Assembly (NCBI RefSeq): GCF_023091745.1
Contig: NC_068928.1
Span: forward strand, 14,588,001 to 14,652,000
Origin: Budorcas taxicolor
Taxonomy: Eukaryota; Chordata; Mammalia; Artiodactyla; Bovidae
Reading direction: 5' to 3'
DNA: 64,000 nt
A model generated the notes under the pieces. The model saw only the letters and a list, made by a program, of their open reading frames with translations, was not told the origin of the DNA and did no database searches. Position 1 is the first letter of the stretch, and each line of letters starts with the position of its first letter. Positions 61,849 through 64,000 of the stretch are shown one piece after another. A program made the position numbers and the translations under genes.

Positions 61849-64000
61849 GTAAGGATTTAATTCTCTGGAAAGTTTTAGGGATGTCTGGGGTAAAAAAAAA
61901 AAAAACAACCAAGAATTTGAATTTGTTGGCCTCGGTTTCGAAATAATCAATTAGTATATAATTCATATCCTATGATTTAACAGTTATGGAGTCTCTCTTC
62001 TGTGTAGAGTGTTGTGAGCACTACATACCCAGCCCTTCAGGGAGGTTAAGGTGTAGAAAGAAAAATGTAGAATTTAGAGGGGAAAAAAGGAAATATAAAT
62101 AACAAGGCACAGTAGCTGTTGTAATGGAATGAATTTCATTTATTTTGCTGTAGGTTCTTGCAGAATCAAATCCTGCCCACTTTGGCTTCTTTTGGAGGTG
62201 GTTTGATGAAATCTTCACCCTGCTAGATCTTCTGCTCCAGCAGCATTATCTGTCGAAAACCAGCGCCTCCTTTTCTGAAAACTTTTATGGCTTAAAGAGG
62301 ATTGTAATGGGAGACCAACACAAGCTCCAGAGATTGGCCAGTGCTGGTCTCCCAAAGAAGCAGTTTATGAAATCAGTTATGTTCCTGGTTCTTCTTCCCT
62401 ATCTGAAAGTGAAACTGGAGAAGCTGGTTTCTAGCCTGAGAGAAGAGGACGAATATTCCATCCATCCCCCTTCTTCCCGCTGGAAACGATTTTACAGAGC
62501 CTTCCTAGCAGCCTACCCATTTGTTAACATGGCCTGGGAAGGCTGGTTCCTGGTACAGCAGCTTCGATACATTCTAGGAAAGGTTCAACATCACTCACCA
62601 CTGCTGAGGCTGGCTGGAGTTCGGCTAGGTCGGCTTACAGTTCAGGATATACAAGCTCTGGAGCACAAACCAGCTGAGGCCAGCATGATGCAACTACCAG
62701 CTGGGAGGTAAGGCCTTAACATTTCCCCAAAGTCTTTGATTAGTAAATCCTAAAATCTGATCCCAATTTCATAATTCACCTCCCTCAGTCCACTCTGAGG
62801 TCACTTCATAAAATCATTGAAAAATTCATGTGTCCGTAAAATAAGGATTGCCATCCTGTTAACTTTCCTCCTCATACTTCCTACATTTTTGTGCACACTT
62901 GCTATGTACCAGGCCCTGTGCTGGTACATAGATGTTTATGTATATCACCTCAATCCTTATCACAACTCAATGAAATAATGCATAAGCACCATTTAACAGT
63001 TGAAGAAACTAAGTTCTGATAGTTAGGTACCTTGCCAAGGCCACATAGCTCGAAGGTGGCAGAGCTGAGATTCCAGCCTGATCAATACAGTTCTAAAGAC
63101 TGCTCTTACCGTGGTGCTCTCCCCCTTCCATTTGGTGCTAGTGGTAAAGAATCTGCCTGCTGCAAGAGATACAGAGACTAGGGTTGAGTTCCTAGGTTGG
63201 GAAGATCCTCTGGAGTAGGAAATAGCAACCCACTCCAGTATTCTTGCCTGGAAGAGCCCATGGACAGAGACTGGTGGGCCACAGTCCATGGGATCACCAA
63301 GAGTTGGACAGGACTGAATGTGGACACACATCCCACTTCTAGTTAGTGTTTGTGTTCTCCTACAAGTTCAAATATATTCCTCAACACCGCTGAGTTGTTT
63401 TTTCCCCTGGATATTACTGTCCTTCACCCCCTGCCCCAAAAGATCTATATAATCAATATACAAGTTGATTATATAGTCTATATAATCTCACTAATTTCTT
63501 TCTCAAAACACAAGCTCATTAAAAACAAATCTTAGCTCCTATACTCCTAAAATATTGTAAATCAGAAAGAGGGAATTGTTTAGAAGGGACCATTAAGGGT
63601 ACAATTTTCAATCCCCAAGCTAAATCAGATTCCAATGAAAAATACAAGAACTACATTTCTATTAGTCATTCTGTGATTATACCTAAATAAACACTTTCTT
63701 TTTGCCTCCTTATTATATTCTCCAAACAGCATTGGTGAGAAGATAAAGTCAGCTCTGAAGAAGGCCGTCGGGGGTGTTGCCTTGTCCCTCTCTACTGGCC
63801 TTTCGGTGGGTGTATTCTTCCTGCAGTTCCTTGAGTGGTGGTATTCATCGGAAAACCAAGAAACCATCAAGACCCTGACTGCTCTGCCTACTCCACCACC
63901 ACCTGTACACCTAGACTACAATTCTGATTCTCCCTTGTTACCCAAAATGAAGACTGTGTGCCCACTGTGTCGGAAAAACCGGGTGAATGACACAGTTCTC
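61723..64000 (+). CDS. PEX12: Peroxisome assembly protein 12 (peroxin-12), residues 1-317, 3' end beyond window
   Basis: Three exons (61723-61848, 62154-62707, 63730-64000) join in frame to give MAEHGAH through RVNDTVL, 317 of the usual roughly 359 residues. PEX12 is an integral peroxisomal membrane protein. With PEX2 and PEX10 it forms the RING ubiquitin ligase and retrotranslocation channel that monoubiquitylates the import receptor PEX5 for recycling. The Pex2/Pex12 membrane domain (about residues 25-270) is complete, with hydrophobic segments such as MFLVLLPYLKV and ALSLSTGLSVGVFFLQFLEW. A proline-rich linker (LPTPPPPVHLD) leads into the RING, of which only Cys304 and Cys307 (CPLC) lie inside the window. 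The ATG has A at -3 and G at +4. No disabling changes were seen. In people, loss of this gene causes Zellweger spectrum disorder (established knowledge). Confidence 0.97.
61849..62153. other. PEX12 intron 1
   Basis: A 305-base intron with an A13 run near 61891-61903. Nothing else recognised. Confidence 0.85.
62154..62707 (+). CDS. PEX12: PEX12 exon 2 (residues 43-227)
   Basis: This 554-base exon follows TTTTGCTGTAG and encodes VLAESNPAHFGFFWRWFDE through SMMQLPAG plus two bases of Ser227. It covers most of the membrane domain. The donor is GTAAGG. Confidence 0.97.
62885..63115 (-). mobile_element. MIR SINE
   Basis: CACTTGCTATGTACCAGGCC, GTTGAAGAAACTAAGTTCTG, CTTGCCAAGGCCACATAGCT and GGCAGAGCTGAGATTCCAGC match the reversed MIR consensus. 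Confidence 0.75.
63130..63330 (+). mobile_element. Bov-tA SINE
   Basis: GTGGTAAAGAATCTGCCTGC, GGGTTGAGTTCCTAGG (degraded B box), CCCACTCCAGTATTCTTGCC. Confidence 0.85.
63730..64000 (+). CDS. PEX12: PEX12 exon 3, truncated by window end (residues 227-317)
   Basis: The acceptor is TTCTCCAAACAG. The exon encodes SIGEKIKSALKKAVGG through the last transmembrane-like segment, the polyproline linker and the first two zinc ligands of the RING (CPLC, residues 304-307). The remaining RING and stop codon are beyond 64000. Confidence 0.96.

Larger units (their letters stand above)
62708..63729. other. PEX12 intron 2
   Basis: A 1.0 kb intron holding a reverse MIR (62885-63115) and a forward Bov-tA (63130-63330). 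Confidence 0.85.

Noticed and set aside
1..64000. CRISPR arrays, bacterial operons, phage or integrative elements
   Set aside because: None seen. Splice structure, SINEs and LINEs show vertebrate nuclear DNA.

Overview
This window is nuclear DNA of a ruminant, almost certainly a bovid (cattle, sheep or goat type). It is packed with Pecoran-specific retroposons: BovB LINE 3' ends, tRNA-Glu-derived Bov-tA SINEs, dimeric BOV-A2 SINEs and older CHR-2 SINEs. Beneath these lie repeats common to all mammals (MIR, L2, MER5A, MER20, Tigger, an MLT1-type LTR). I cannot tell cattle from sheep or goat by reading alone.

Two protein-coding genes are present, head to head. On the minus strand, positions 2554-55735 or beyond hold the 5' two-thirds of AP2B1, the beta-2 (beta-adaptin) subunit of the clathrin adaptor AP-2. 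Thirteen coding exons, preceded by one non-coding first exon in a CpG island, join in frame to encode residues 1-663: the whole alpha-solenoid trunk and the first part of the hinge, including the LLNLD clathrin box. The rest of the hinge and the C-terminal appendage lie left of position 1. On the plus strand, from about 61.1 kb, is PEX12, the peroxisomal RING-type ubiquitin-ligase subunit. Exons 1 and 2 are complete. Exon 3 runs off the right edge, so residues 1-317 are visible, ending just after the first two RING cysteines. The two genes act in unrelated processes (endocytosis and peroxisomal import receptor recycling). They share only an intergenic interval of about 5 kb, largely filled with SINE and LINE insertions between two CpG-rich promoters.

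Layout from left to right: AP2B1 intron 14 (1-2553); exons 14 and 13 with a BovB/Tigger/minisatellite-rich intron between them; exons 12 to 10 (14.1-16.9 kb); a 6.8 kb intron; exons 9 to 6 clustered at 23.6-26.9 kb; an 11.7 kb intron full of repeats; exons 5, 4 and 3 (38.6-45.3 kb); the ATG exon (50.0 kb); the CpG-island promoter (55.3-56.0 kb); the SINE-rich intergenic interval (56.0-60.7 kb); the PEX12 promoter and gene (60.7-64.0 kb).

I found no new biological system. The more interesting signals are structural: a large imperfect hairpin in AP2B1 intron 13, a diverged direct duplication flanking AP2B1 exons 4 and 5, a 16-copy 24-bp minisatellite grown inside an L1 tail, three apparent 'poly(A)-only' retroposition scars, a tRNA-Lys 3' half, and an overlapping upstream ORF at PEX12. 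Gene identities rest on reading the encoded proteins against the known families. Repeat names rest on recognition of consensus features and have not been checked with RepeatMasker.
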